A DNA stretch of 64,000 nt, taken from Isoetes taiwanensis (lineage: Eukaryota; Streptophyta; Lycopodiopsida; Isoetales; Isoetaceae). Positions 11,311-23,272 of this stretch are shown piece by piece. The stretch lies in NCBI GenBank assembly GCA_021234155.1, contig JAJEKV010000115.1, positions 380,580-444,579 on the forward strand, given 5' to 3'. Both the position numbers and the translations under genes were made by a program. Below the pieces are notes generated by a model. That model had not been told where the DNA came from. It worked only from the letters and a program-made list of their open reading frames with translations, and made no database searches. Position 1 is the first letter of the stretch; every line of letters begins with the position of its first letter.

Positions 11311-11670
11311 TGGGTTGTCACAGTTTTATCTGTGTTGGTGGTATTGGAGCCTGGTTGGCTATTGAGAGTTGTTGGCAACAGTGGTTGCATTTGGTAGCCT
11401 TTGGTGCCAGTGGGCCCAGGGCCTTGTGTTACTCATGCCTTCGTTTTGCAGGACTATGCGGTCGTGTTTACGACGTATGTTGTGAAGATGATGCTCTTGG
11501 ATAGCTCTTACATCATGATGATGCGGTCGTGTTTACGATATCAGTTGCAAAGGTGCTGCTTTCGACCATGTGTCGTGAATAGTCCTCAACACATGCATGA
11601 TGACACAGTCCGTGTTGATGAAGATGCTGCTTTCAAACGTGTTCCTTCATAACCAGCAGCTTGCACCTGC

Positions 11671-13324
11671 ATGTGGAGTTCCTTCTACAACTTATTTGTA
11701 AACCCGAAAAGGCCTGTAGGCATGAGGGTCCCTTTTTCCTCTTCAGTTGTGTATAGTATCCTTAGACGGTTGTTTATCTTTAGGATTTCCTCGAAAACCC
11801 AAAAGGGCGAGGTTTTCATCCCAGGGATAAGCTCCCTTCTTAGAGATACATCACCACAAAGGGACGTTATTCCTTTCAATATTTTGCATGATCCTGTGTT
11901 TACTAGGTCTAGGCTTGCATTTATAGGAGCTTCAGATAGATCTAGGTTGGCTGGAGTTGTCACTAAGGCAAAGAAAGTCCCAGTTTTATCTTTTAGGACT
12001 GAGCTGGACCTACTAAATGATTATTACTATGAAATATCTCATAGTAGGGGCTGTCAGAAGAGACTTTGTTTCTATTTGTGTTCAAGGTTTGCTATTGAGC
12101 TGCTGGTGAGGTTTGGAGTGTAATGGATGTTGATTTAACCATTGAGTCTAATAACTCGGGTGAGTTTTTGCTATATAATGAAAGAATAAGCAAGAATTGG
12201 GGTACAACAGTTACCAGATTCGATCCTTCTCACTTTAGACCTCCTATATGGAGTTATGAGGAGGATTTTCTAGTGACATATAAACAATATGTGCGCCATT
12301 TACCTGCCAAGGAGTCTCCAGTGCCTCGACCTTTATTTTTTCAGCCAATTGAGAGGCCTAGAGATGTAAGTATTTCACTTTTCCTGTTTATTTTTGTTTT
12401 CTTGTTTATTTCTGACATGCATTTATTTTTAGGCATGGTATGGGAAGACCACGGTTGGTCAGAATGCATTAACATCATGGTTGAAGGCGATGGGAAAGAT
12501 CCTCGATGTTGAAATGTCAAACAAGAGTGGCAGAGTGTCTGCTGTTACTCGGATGTCGTTGGCTGATGTACCTCCAGAAGTTGGCAAGCTGGTTACTGGA
12601 CATGGGAGTACCGAGTCGTATCAAAAGTAAGTGAACTTAATTTGTTTCAATTTATTTCAATTACTCTATTCTGATGTTTGGATTATTGTGTTGTGCAGGT
12701 ATGACAGATCTACAGATATTCAAGTGAATGCAGCTATGAATATTCAAGTGAATGAAGATGGGACATTGAGGATGTACGAGGATGTTCTTAAGGAAGAAAT
12801 GAAGAAACAAGAGTCAAAATTTCTTGGTTCATCGTCCTGTAAAGTGTTGCAGCAGTCGACTGACATGAATGTCAATTCTGGTATTTTCTTTACTTTATTT
12901 CTCTTTGGATTGTTGCTTTCTATTACTTACAATAATATGTTATATTCTTTTAGGTAATAAGATGAAGAAAACTTCTTCTGCTGTCTCTGGTCTGGAAGAA
13001 AAGGAGAATAAATTGCCTATTGAAACAGGTTAGTATTTGTGTTGTTATTTTTTCTAGTATTTGTCGAAACAGGTTAGTGATTGATTGTTTTTTGTATGTT
13101 TAATTAATGTTGTAGCAGATAAACATGCTACAGATAGTAGTTTGGCTGTGCAGCATAGTGAGCTTACAGTTGCAGGAAATCAAGCGCCCGTTGTTTACGA
13201 GAATGATGATGATAATTTCTGGGATGCCGTCTTCAATGCTCATCCTGAGTTATGTCGAGCGCATACTACTATCAACAACTCGTGGCCAAGCTTTTGCTGG
13301 TGCAACATTGAATCGATTGTGTGA
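11671..13324 (+). CDS. Tyrosine recombinase (phage-integrase-like/Crypton-like) domain gene, at least five exons
   Basis: Exons 12123-12365, 12433-12626, 12699-12880, 12954-13028 and 13119-13324 all have GT-AG borders and join in frame to 299 codons. The second exon reads NKSGRVSAVTRMSLADVP, then KLVTGHGSTESYQ and, across the splice, KYDR. This matches the C-terminal catalytic half of tyrosine recombinases (N-H-S-x-R box with Lys for His, TGH box, Tyr nucleophile), as seen in Cryptons and in ZMYM/DUF3504 proteins. Upstream, AAGEVWSVMDVDLT and LLYNERISK fit the first-Arg region. The 150-codon frame at 11671-12123 continues the homology in another frame (CFYLCSRFAIE), with the shift at a TGA near 12096 where a TCGA would give the expected Arg. 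The exact start is unknown, as is whether the protein is active or domesticated. Confidence 0.75.
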
Positions 13325-15639
13325 TTGTTTTCAGTTCGCGTGATGCTTCTGGATTAGCTAGTGTCCTTCAGAAGCAAGGTTTCCAAGTGAAAATTTCTGC
13401 TGTAAAATTTTTGGATTGTATCTGGGATTCTATTTCGGATTTGTATTTTGAATTGTGATAATATGAATTTCAGAATTGCAACAATGTTTCCAGAATGTCT
13501 TCTGTATTATAATAGAAAATTGTTTTCAAATTGTTTTCCAAATTTTTCAGACAGAACAATACCGGGTGGCACCGCTTAAGCTCATACCAAATGTAAGTTT
13601 TTCCATAGAAGAAAGAAAAATAGAAATCCAGGAGGAAAAAAGCCCTCCCTGTTGTTTACGAATATAAAAGTATATAGATCGTGATGTAAACTAACTTGTC
13701 ATAATGTTTTGTCCAATATGTTCATGCTACAAAGCCAATCACAAAAAGTATTTCCATGAAGAATAGCACATAACTTATTTGCGCTCCAATGCCTACAAGA
13801 AGATATGGGTTCTAGATTAACAATGCATTAAAAAACAAGTACTTTAAAGAATACATCAAGACATTAGTCATAAATTATTATCTTATGGATTATAGTTCAT
13901 TTATCATATGCGTGTCTTGTTGAGTTGTATAATGAAGTGGTTCTTGATCTGGGGTGCATTTTAACTACTTTTATGCTCTAAGATATGTAGGTGACTCTTC
14001 ATGGCTATTTATATCCAAATGCTGCAACTCAATGCCCTTGGATCTTAATAGTCCCGTACTGACTATCAAATTTAGAAATCAAGTTATAGAGTTTGTGTCC
14101 AAGAAAACCTTATTGGCTTGATTATGACACCTTACTAGTTAGTTTGAATAGTAAACGTCTCATACTAGCAGATAATACCGTGTTTGGTTGTCTTATGAAG
14201 TTTCTTAACTATGTCCTCGAACACTATCTGGACATGTACCACAATGTCCTATGATGTATACCACATAGTAATACATCTACTGTGCTCCTTGATTGGGTCA
14301 CATAGGCCGATTGATCTTCGTGGCCGATAAAAATCACTCAATGCAATTCAATTCATGATGTATACCTTACACATGTTTATGGATATGAGTTGACCGAACA
14401 CTAAAATGTTTCAATCTTTTGCAAAGATAAGAATGTAGATACAACAATATAGTAATTGGGTTGCCATTGCTACCAGATGTGACATCAATCTATTACAGAA
14501 TGGTAATGGGGACTACCATTCTTGCTTTTCATTGTCAACTTTTTGTTTTTTGTTTTTGTTTTTGTTTTTTTTTTTTTTTCTGTCACGTGTCTCTTCCTCT
14601 CCAATTCCTATATTGTGGGCGTAAGTTAATTGGCATCCATTTTGCAACAGAAGGGGACTTGATTACCGTGTCTGCCATCACAGGTCCCTTCCTCAGTTGC
14701 AAAATGAAGTCTCAATTGCCTTACACCCATACATCAAACCTAATAGGTTGATCAAAATTATTAATGATTATTATTACGCTTTACTCCTCACCTTTTACCC
14801 CGACCATTTACCCCTCACCTTTTACCCTGTCCCTTGCCTATCATTGTGTTGCTTATAAATAAATAGTTCGTATCATGTGAGTTGCTAGGTGCTTAAATCT
14901 AGAACATCAAATTACCATACCCCTAGGTTGGACCCAAAACAATATGATGGTGTGCTTGCTAGCTCTTTATATAAGGTGTTGTTCCATGTGTTTCAATCTT
15001 TATTAGTGGCGAGCTTTTATAATAAAGTCTATTCACTCTAAAGTCCTCAACTAGGAACTTAATTTGGCAATGCATGATAACCTCTAGATCTCTAAGAGGA
15101 CAAACCAGAAATGAAAACTTTGAATATCATTTCTTCTCAAAATATTACAGATTTTTTCCTAAACCACTACTATTTATAATGAAACTGGCCCTAAATTGAT
15201 ATGACTCTCATGAAGGATTGAATCAAAATTCATAATGAATTAGGATGACTCTTGATGGTAAGTCAAAATTTAAGTCAAAGTCGACCTACATAGACATACG
15301 GAAAATTAAATATTGAAGATAGGCATCCTCTTTTAGGATCTCTTGAAATGCTTTTCAGGACGAGGTTTGATGTGGTACACGATGAAAAGAGGACGAGGTT
15401 TGACGTGGTAGATGATGAAAAGTTCTGCATGCTCCTCAAAAGAAGAAGAGCATTTTTTATTCGTCTATACATCTTGCTCGCATTTACATTTGAACCCAAG
15501 GTCACATGGAGCTCACTTAACTAACCCAAGAAAGTAGTAACCCCTCAATCCCTATACTACTAGAAAGTGGGCTTTCATTCTTTTTCTGGCATTCCTAGAG
15601 TTTTGGCTACATAAAAAAGTTTACATTTTTTTTGTTCGA
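13325..15639. other. No gene recognised
   Basis: About 2.3 kb of AT-rich sequence with a poly-T tract near 14540-14580. I looked here, without success, for the transmembrane and kinase exons that would complete the malectin gene to the right. Confidence 0.5.
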
Positions 15640-17063
15640 TCAATGCAATAAAGGCATACCTGAGTTGTCCGGGCGTCTAATTGAATGTGCTGGTGGTGGT
15701 GGAGTTGTCGTTGGCCGAGATGGAGGGATTGTTGGTTGAGATGGACTTGGGGTTGGACTACTTGGGGTTGGTGGAGAGGGCTCATCGTACTTAAACACTT
15801 CAATTGCATTTAAAATTGGCGAGAGAGTAGAATTGCTCGTGGGAACCATAGTTATGGTCAAGGTAGCTTGAGATAGAACTTGATCATAGCCACCAGTAAA
15901 GGTCGTCCAGACGACATACCAGTCCCCTGCATACTTGATATTCAAATAAGTGTCTTGTTTCTCATCATTGAGTTGAGCATATATATAAAACATTCGCACA
16001 TCCGTGGCAACTCGTGTTCTTAGCTCCATGAAGTAAAGATAAACAGCCAACTTGGAAGAGAGTGTTCCCAAGTTGACAGTATAGTTGAAGGAAGAAACAT
16101 TGAGTCCTTCGAAGGCCGACGACATCACCTTGGGAGGAGGTTGGTTGAGCATGTCAGAGGTGGTAATATTAAGATTAGTCATTATAGCAATAGCATTGGG
16201 TGGAGGGTCATTCTCGAGAAACCATCTTCGATCATATTTATCATCAGGGTATCTGCAAGGCATAGGGTCATAGCAAGGCACAGATAAATACATGCTTATA
16301 TTTTATTTATTTTATTTATTTTTTGGAGAACAAAATAAATTCTATATTTCTGTATATGCAGGAAATTACATACTCAAGGTAGCCGGCCGAGCTTGCACCA
16401 AGGCTCCCCCGAAATGCCAGGTGAAGGAAAACGTCGCCTGCAGCTTCAGTGTAGAATCCGGTAGGAAGGGTTCTAAGTTTGAGACCAGAAATAAAAGGGA
16501 CATTAGTAGATAAATCACTGCTAGAGAGGCACAGGCTAACGCTGGAGCTTTGATTTGATGGAAAAACAAGACCGAGGTACATAGGCTGATCAACGCTAAT
16601 TCCTGGTCTGTTGAACTGTTGGAACCACTGTCCATCGGCAGAAAGAGTGAAATTAAACGAAGGCCAGCGGTTAAGCCCATCGTAATTGGCATAGTAAAAG
16701 GATGCCCAGATCGAGTACTTGAGATTTTTTCCAACCGGCAAAACGTAGCAGTTACTATTGAGAACTGGGAAGTACCTTAGAGTGGTCAGCTCGTGCGATA
16801 CATTACCAGAAACCACTGTGTTAGAGCCTGAGTCTATGTAGTTTCCATCCGTTACCCATTGAATTCCTGTTGCCGGGTCTAGATATGGCTGTAGTGCACC
16901 ACAGTCAATGCTCAGAAATCCTGCATAGTTTCTTATTATATGATATCAGATCTAAATGAATAGTTATGAGACGAAACATGGTATACTTGCCTATTTGGGC
17001 TGAAACGATCAAGGGAAAGATCAGGACTGCCAGCAGCGAAACTATGATGAGCTTGGTCATCAT
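15640..17063 (-). CDS. Secreted malectin-like domain protein lacking a kinase
   Basis: Three exons (17063-16991, 16920-16374, 16252-15640) join in frame to 410 codons. The first encodes a signal peptide (MMTKLIIVSLLAVLIFPLIVSA). The others encode a malectin-like domain typical of plant receptor kinases (FLSIDCGA, GIQWVTDGNYIDSGSN, TLRYFP, NCYVLPV, YYANYDG, TSNSTLSPILNAIEVFKY), then a Pro/Ser/Thr-rich tail. Intron 1 uses a GC donor (AG/GCAAGT). A donor-like CAG/GTATGC at 15660 near the end could lead to lost exons, but no transmembrane or kinase exon is found within 2 kb. It is a paralogue of the gene at 44.3-46.8 kb with identical intron positions and phases. It may be a truncated receptor or a genuine secreted ligand-binding protein. 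Confidence 0.82.
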
Positions 17064-17267
17064 TTTCAGACTTGGAACTTTCACGATTGGAGGACTAGAA
17101 ATGTTATAGCTGTTTGAACGTGCATTTCCAGCCAGTTATGTCGTGCATATTGGTGGACCATTGAATACTTTAACTCACACTAAATGGCCATTCGATACAC
17201 ATTCGATACACTAATTGGCCTTTGAAATTCTGAAAAGCCTAACTCTCGTTGGCTAAGTTATTGGCTG

Positions 17268-17365
17268 CTTTAGATGGGCCATCGTCATTGTAATCATCGT
17301 GATCATCATCGTCATTGTCATTATAATCATCGTGATCATCATCGTCATCATAGTAATAATAATAG
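17268..17365. repeat. CATCGT/GATCATCAT microsatellite
   Basis: A roughly 40-bp unit (TGTAATCATCGTGATCATC and variants) is present twice inside a longer CAT/TCA/ATA-rich simple-sequence tract upstream of the malectin gene. Confidence 0.75.
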
Positions 17366-19515
17366 CTAGCATTAGGCCGAGTTTGGGGAAGGGATCTTTG
17401 GGGTTAAGAAGTGTTTCATCTGATCAATAATTACTTTTCTTTATCACTTGAATGGATTTTGTTCTCACAAAGGTAGAAATATAGCATTTTTATGGTTCAT
17501 TGCAATGTTATGGATATAAGTTTTATCCATAACTGTTTCCTCATTTATGGGTCATTGCAATAGTATTATATTCCATGGAAGTTCTTGACCGAGCCCATTT
17601 ATACTTTGCATTTTAATAAATATATCCAAAAGCAACAGATTCCTTTCCATGTAAACAAACCATTGCGATGTAAGAATACCATCATCTTGTTAACTCTGGT
17701 GCAAGGGTTAGGATGGCGTGGAAAGCGGAGCGGGAAGAAGATGCCAGGAGTATCATGCAACATACTTGGTATTTTAGGGATTTTTTGGGGTTATATTAGG
17801 CCCTCCTAAGAGAACTGCCACATAAGCTATGCGAGGCAATTTGGAGCAGCCATACTACTTGCCCTTTGTTTGTTGGATAGTTATGTTTTTTGTGTTTTAC
17901 AAACTTGTTTGTTAAGGTAGTTATGATTTGCTCCTAACAAATGGTCATCTAGCAGGCACTAGTGGACCTCATTACATGCGATTATAGGAACTCCTGCATG
18001 TGCGAACAACGTGTCTAATGTGTGGCAATTGATAGGTCATTGTGACTTGAAGGGTACTGATGAGCTACTTGATTGATTGGTTCGACTTCTTCATCAATTC
18101 TATCTGACTTATTTGGATTTAAGTAGCAGGCCTCTGTGAACTTGGATGTATGTGTGCCATAACCAATTGGCCAGCTTATTATGTCTATTTAAGAAAATGA
18201 GATTGTGAATTCAACACAAACTCTTTTATTGCTTTTGGGGGTTGTGGGGTTTTGGGTGTTGGGGGGCGGGGGTGGGAGGTTTAATTACACATAATAAGAA
18301 TGGCATCATGATGCCATACTCATCCAGTGCAAGAATCCCTGAACTCTTCTTAAGAATTCAATTCAATTCTTACAAAATAACATATTTCTCCCATGTTCTC
18401 ACATCTTTAGGATGGAATCTAGTGAAAACAGGTGAAGTAGCTATGATGGACTGATTGCCTAAGAAGTTATTAAGATTTAGCTTCCATTATGCTCTTCAAG
18501 AAATGAAATCACTAACTAAAATAATGAGTAATTTATCCTCAGAATATGCTTTTTTTCGAGCACCAAATTCTCCTCTTCATTAGTTCAAGATGGGAACTCC
18601 AATACAAAGGAAAATGTATAACCCAATTTAAATGGCCCGGTTTGAACAATTGCTAAGACACCACAACTCTTGCTCAAGTTGCTCCTACACAATATCTATG
18701 GGCATCATAAAATTAGGCAGTGTAGTTGATGCTGGTAAATGTTGAGATACGATGAGGACTTCCAAATGCAAGATTGTTCAATATTGAAAGAGATGACACC
18801 ACTTGATAATCATCCTGCTTTCCATCACGATGTTGAGTTTTTATTGGAGAGGAGCAATGCATATCTAGAAACATAAAATATGCTCGAATTAATTGTGAGT
18901 CTACTAAATATTGATAGATTTACTCCTTCTAGGACCCTCAATATGAAAGCTAAGTCATGGTTGTACTAAGGCATCATGCTACTTTCAACTTTGTCGCAAT
19001 TAGTGGCTAATTTTGACCACCACTTAAGTGGGGAGTGTGCTATAGCTAATGATGTACAAAATAAAACCATTACCTCATTGTGATCGAAAATCCTTGCAGA
19101 AGTAGACATATAAAAATTTGGACGTTGCAAACGAATTTAGCGACTATAACTTGTGTGGCTACTATGGAAAATGCATTAAGCGTGTCCCAATTGTTTTGGG
19201 AGAAGAGGGCCTGGTGTGATGAGTAGTGTACAAATAATATGGCCTTCGAAATCAGTTTCAAAATGCGTTTTGGGCTCTGTATTTCCACGTGGGCATAATC
19301 TCCTTGTTATTTCTCATCTTCAGAAGACGTAATCTTAGAGGCTTGCGTGCACTTTCACAACCACAGGTAGATTTCTTCGCGCTCCACAAGCCAGAAAATA
19401 TTCATGCAAAACCTTAGAGATAATTGATGTGCAGTAAGTACTTATAGAGCTAATTGATCTGCAGCAGTTCCTGAAAATACATAATTAGATGTACACCAGC
19501 CCATTGAATACCTGA
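17366..19515. other. No gene recognised
   Basis: About 2.1 kb without recognisable coding sequence. It presumably contains the PPR gene promoter at its right end. Confidence 0.45.
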
Positions 19516-22479
19516 ATGTTGCAACACAATTTTGTGTATGTTTTATCAGATGAAAATTGGCGCATTGATCCCTGCCATTGCTCCAAATTGATGCCTTCCA
19601 AATTGAAAAGTTTAGAGGGCTCCCTTCGTGGGAAGGAAAGGGAAAGAGCAACGTTTTACAATGGCAAATACTCTTATGTTGCTGGCAAAACGTCCCCCCA
19701 CACGAAGGCCCCTTCAAATGCCAAGTGTGAAGGTAGAGCGGCTCTTAGAATTTATGAGCAAATGCAGGAGAATAAAGAAAGACCACACATTTCCATTTTT
19801 CTTGCTGCATTGAAAGAATGCAGTAGTTCAGGAGAAGTATACACAGGTATGAGAATTCATGCTACTATTATTGATAGTGGGAATGATACAAGCATTGTTT
19901 TAGCAAGTGCAATTGTGCACATGTATTTGAAATGTGGTAATAGGTTAGATGCTCATGCAGTCTTTGACAGAATTCCAAATCGTGATACAGTATCCTGGAG
20001 TGTTATGATATTTGGGTATGTAGATAGTGGTCAGTGTGAGTTGGCTCTGACATTATTTGCACACATGCAAGAGGAAGGTTTTTCTCCAAATGATCGGACA
20101 TATGTCGCCGCACTGAAAGCATGTGCTGGCTGTGCAGCAAAAGAAGAGAGCAAACATGTTGAAGGTGAACTTCTGAAAGTAAAAATGCTCAAACAGGGCA
20201 TGGCTATCCACTCTCAGCTTGAAAAGAGAAGGCATGACTCAGACATTTTTGTGGCAAACACCCTGGTGGATATGTATGCCAAATGTGGGAGCATGTCACA
20301 TGCTCGTGAGATCTTTGACATGAGGCTACATCATAGTGTGGTGTCATGGAATGCTATGATATCAGGATATGCAGATAACAGGGAGGGTGAATTAGCTATG
20401 CAAATGTTTGTCTGTATGCAAGATGAAGGTTTGATGCCAAATGCTCGAACATATGTTGCTGCCCTGAAAGCATGCACTGCTTGTGTAGGAAATGAGAAGT
20501 GTAAAGAAGGTGAAGGGAAGCTTCTGAAATTAAACTATTTAGAGAAGGTCATAGCCATCCATTCTCAGCTTGCAAAGGGTCTGCATGAGTCAGACATTTT
20601 TGTGGCAAGCAGCCTGGTGGATACGTATGCCAAATGTGGGAACATGCCACGTGCTCATCAGGTTTTTGACAGGATGCCATATCGTAATATAGTGTCCTGG
20701 AGTGCAATGATTTTTGGATATGCAGAGAATGGGCAGTGCATATTGGCACTACAAATATTTGAATGCATGCAGGAAGAAGGAATCATGCCAAATGTTCAAA
20801 CTTATGTTGCAGCAATAAAGGCATGTGCTAATTCTGCAACAGGACAAATTGACATGAACTTTGGGAAAACAGAGATTCTGCAGAAGGGGAAAAAAATCCA
20901 CTCTCTTCTTGCAGAGGATGGTCATGAATCAGACATGCTGGTGGCAACAGCCTTGGTTGATATGTATGCCAAATGTGACAACATGATAGGTGCTTGTAGG
21001 GTCTTTGACAAGATGATGTATCGGGACACAGTGTCGTGGAGTGCTATAATATTTGGGTATGCTGAGAGTGGTGAGAGCAACTTGGCTTTGCAATTATTTG
21101 AACGCATGCAAAATGAAGGTTTCACACCAGATGCTCAATCTTACATTGCTGCACTAAGAGCATGTGCTAACTCTGCAGCAAAACAGGAAGGCACAGACAA
21201 ATATGCCAAGATAGAGAGGCTGAGAAAGGGCACAGCCATTCATGCTCTGCTTGTAGAAGATGGGTATGAGTTGGACCTGTTTGTGGCAAGCGCATTAATT
21301 GATATGTATGTGAAGTGTCAAAGCATGGTACAAGCTCGTGAGGTCTTTGACAGGATGCCAAATCATGATGTGGTATCCTGGGGTGCCTTGTTATTTGGAT
21401 ACACAGAAAACGAGGAGTGTGAGTTGGCACTCCAATTGTTTGCATATATGCAAGATTTAGGCATTAATCCAAGTGCTCAAATCTATGGTGCTGCAGTGAA
21501 GGCATGTGCTAGTTTGGCAGCAAAAGAAGAGGAGCAAGGCAAAATAGATTATCTAGAGAAAAGCATGGCTATCCATTCACAACTTGCAAAGAGTAAACTT
21601 CAATTGAATATCTTTATGGCAACCACTTTGATCTATACATATAGCAAATGTGGCAGCATAGTGCATGCCCGTTTGGTTTTTGACAGGATGATCCAGCGTG
21701 ATCTGGTGCCATGGAATGCTTTAATAATCGGGTATGCCGAGAATGGGAAGAGTAGCCTGGCTCTGGAGTTATTTATGCACATGCAAGAGGAAGGTTTTGA
21801 ACCCGATGCTAGGTCTTATGTTGCTGTACTGAAAGCATGTGGTAACCTAATGGCCCTTGAAGCAGGAAGAAAAATTCATGTCCAAATTTGCAATGTGGGA
21901 CTCCAGCATGACCTGGTTGTGGGAACTGGTTTGATTGGCTTGTATTGCAAATGTGGGAGCATGATTGATGCTCAGCAGGTCTTTGATTCACTAATCACAA
22001 GGGACGTGGTGGTTTGGAGTGCACTCCTAACAGGTTATGCCCATCAGGGAGATGCCAAATGTGTATTTGATTTGGTTACAAATATGATGGAAGAAAGTTT
22101 TCAACCTGATGCTATCGCATTTCTCGCACTTCTCACTGTTTGCAGTCATTCTGGTCTTGTTGTGAAAGGGAGGGAGTACTTCGAGTTCATGTGCTTGAAT
22201 TATCTGATTCCTCCTAATATTGAGCACTATTCTTGCATGATTGACCTGCTTGGTCGGGCGAATTGCCTAGATGATGTGATGACAGTGGTGAAGTACATGC
22301 CTTTTGAATGCAATGGTGCAATATGGAGAACGGTGTTGAGTGCTTGTCGGAAATGGAGGAATGTAGTAGTTGGAAGACTTGCGTTTGACTCACTGCTAAA
22401 GTTGGATGATAAAGATGGTTCATGTTATGTCTTGATGGCAAATATTTATGCAGATTCTGGCATGTTGCAAAGAGTGTGA
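19516..22479 (+). CDS. PLS-class pentatricopeptide repeat protein, truncated E domain
   Basis: A single 987-codon exon of P-L-S triplets. Each block repeats the pattern VSWSAMIFGYAENG, LALQLFERMQEEG, PNARTYVAALKACA, GxAIHSQL, DIFVASALVDMYAKCG and AREVFDRMP. Such proteins bind organellar RNA and direct editing or processing in plastids or mitochondria. Unusually, most of the KACA-to-GxAIH junctions carry an extra 12-20 charged residues (for example AKEESKHVEGELLKVKMLKQ). After the last repeats comes a partial E motif (GAIWRTVLSACRKW, DGSCYVLMANIYADSGM), which stops at RV. The next bases encode VKIEAMSRKA in another frame, so the E domain appears cut by a frameshift. No DYW domain is present. 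The start is the first ATG of the frame, and the N-terminal ~75 residues are not repeat-like. Confidence 0.9.
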   Translation: MLQHNFVYVLSDENWRIDPCHCSKLMPSKLKSLEGSLRGKERERATFYNGKYSYVAGKTSPHTKAPSNAKCEGRAALRIYEQMQENKERPHISIFLAALKECSSSGEVYTGMRIHATIIDSGNDTSIVLASAIVHMYLKCGNRLDAHAVFDRIPNRDTVSWSVMIFGYVDSGQCELALTLFAHMQEEGFSPNDRTYVAALKACAGCAAKEESKHVEGELLKVKMLKQGMAIHSQLEKRRHDSDIFVANTLVDMYAKCGSMSHAREIFDMRLHHSVVSWNAMISGYADNREGELAMQMFVCMQDEGLMPNARTYVAALKACTACVGNEKCKEGEGKLLKLNYLEKVIAIHSQLAKGLHESDIFVASSLVDTYAKCGNMPRAHQVFDRMPYRNIVSWSAMIFGYAENGQCILALQIFECMQEEGIMPNVQTYVAAIKACANSATGQIDMNFGKTEILQKGKKIHSLLAEDGHESDMLVATALVDMYAKCDNMIGACRVFDKMMYRDTVSWSAIIFGYAESGESNLALQLFERMQNEGFTPDAQSYIAALRACANSAAKQEGTDKYAKIERLRKGTAIHALLVEDGYELDLFVASALIDMYVKCQSMVQAREVFDRMPNHDVVSWGALLFGYTENEECELALQLFAYMQDLGINPSAQIYGAAVKACASLAAKEEEQGKIDYLEKSMAIHSQLAKSKLQLNIFMATTLIYTYSKCGSIVHARLVFDRMIQRDLVPWNALIIGYAENGKSSLALELFMHMQEEGFEPDARSYVAVLKACGNLMALEAGRKIHVQICNVGLQHDLVVGTGLIGLYCKCGSMIDAQQVFDSLITRDVVVWSALLTGYAHQGDAKCVFDLVTNMMEESFQPDAIAFLALLTVCSHSGLVVKGREYFEFMCLNYLIPPNIEHYSCMIDLLGRANCLDDVMTVVKYMPFECNGAIWRTVLSACRKWRNVVVGRLAFDSLLKLDDKDGSCYVLMANIYADSGMLQRV

Positions 22480-22978
22480 AAATCGAAGCAATGAGCAGGA
22501 AAGCCTGAACCTAGACGGACTAGAATAAACTAGTAAATGGGAGAATGTGCCTCTGCTATAAATGGGAATATTTGTCTGAGATCTTTATGCAGTGATAAGC
22601 TGGTGCCTCATCTATCCAAGATCGTGTTTAAAATATTTACAAAGGTGTTCACAAGCGCAAGTGAATGAAAGTTGGAAGTTCCAGTTGTGGAAATAGAGAA
22701 TGACGAATATGACACGAAGTTGTACAAAGAGTTAAAGTTTCAGCTTGTATTTTTGGGGTTGAAATTGGAGACTACGATTTATAAGCAATAAATCCTTCCA
22801 ACATTTTAAGCATGCCATAATTCTTGTTGGAGAGTTATATCAGTCGATTTTCTTTCATGCGCCACAAACAGGAGATCCAAACAAAGAAAACCCTCTGCCA
22901 TGGTATATTGATCTTCCAAAACCATGAACACCATTGTTGTATGTAGTTGTGTGTGGAAATCTTGGCTTATAAGTAGTC
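22480..22978. other. 3' flank of the PPR gene
   Basis: The first ~40 bases continue the E-domain homology out of frame (KIEAMSRKA). The remainder shows no gene. Confidence 0.4.
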
Positions 22979-23272
22979 CTATTTGGATCTTCCATATAAC
23001 TGCATTATCCGCATCTTTTCAATCTTACATTTATGTTCCTGCATCTGAGCATCAGAATAGATGGTTGCAATGAGCACGTAAGCAGCAGCACAGCTACAAC
23101 CCGTATACAGATAGCCTGCAAAGCAACTTCTCCCTGTCACCACACTTCCGTGCAATCTACAAGCACTAAACAGAGATGTCCATTCCATAACATCCATTGA
23201 CCAGAGTAAATCCTCTGCTTCTCCGAGGTAGCCTGAACGACCTAGAAGATAACTCATGCTATTACAATGATA
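22979..23272 (-). pseudogene. Fragment of a second PPR gene (last repeat plus E motif)
   Basis: The minus-strand frame (MSYLLGRSGYLGEAEDLLWSM, EWTSLFSACRLHGSVVTGR, YVLIATIYSDAQMQEHK, KIEKMR) matches the C-terminal PPR repeat and E motif of PLS-class proteins. It has no upstream repeats and lies tail-to-tail with the large PPR gene, so it looks like a relic. Confidence 0.78.

Noticed and set aside
13325-15639. Missing kinase exons of the malectin gene
   Set aside because: Scanned on the minus strand for glycine-loop, catalytic-loop and DFG motifs; none found.
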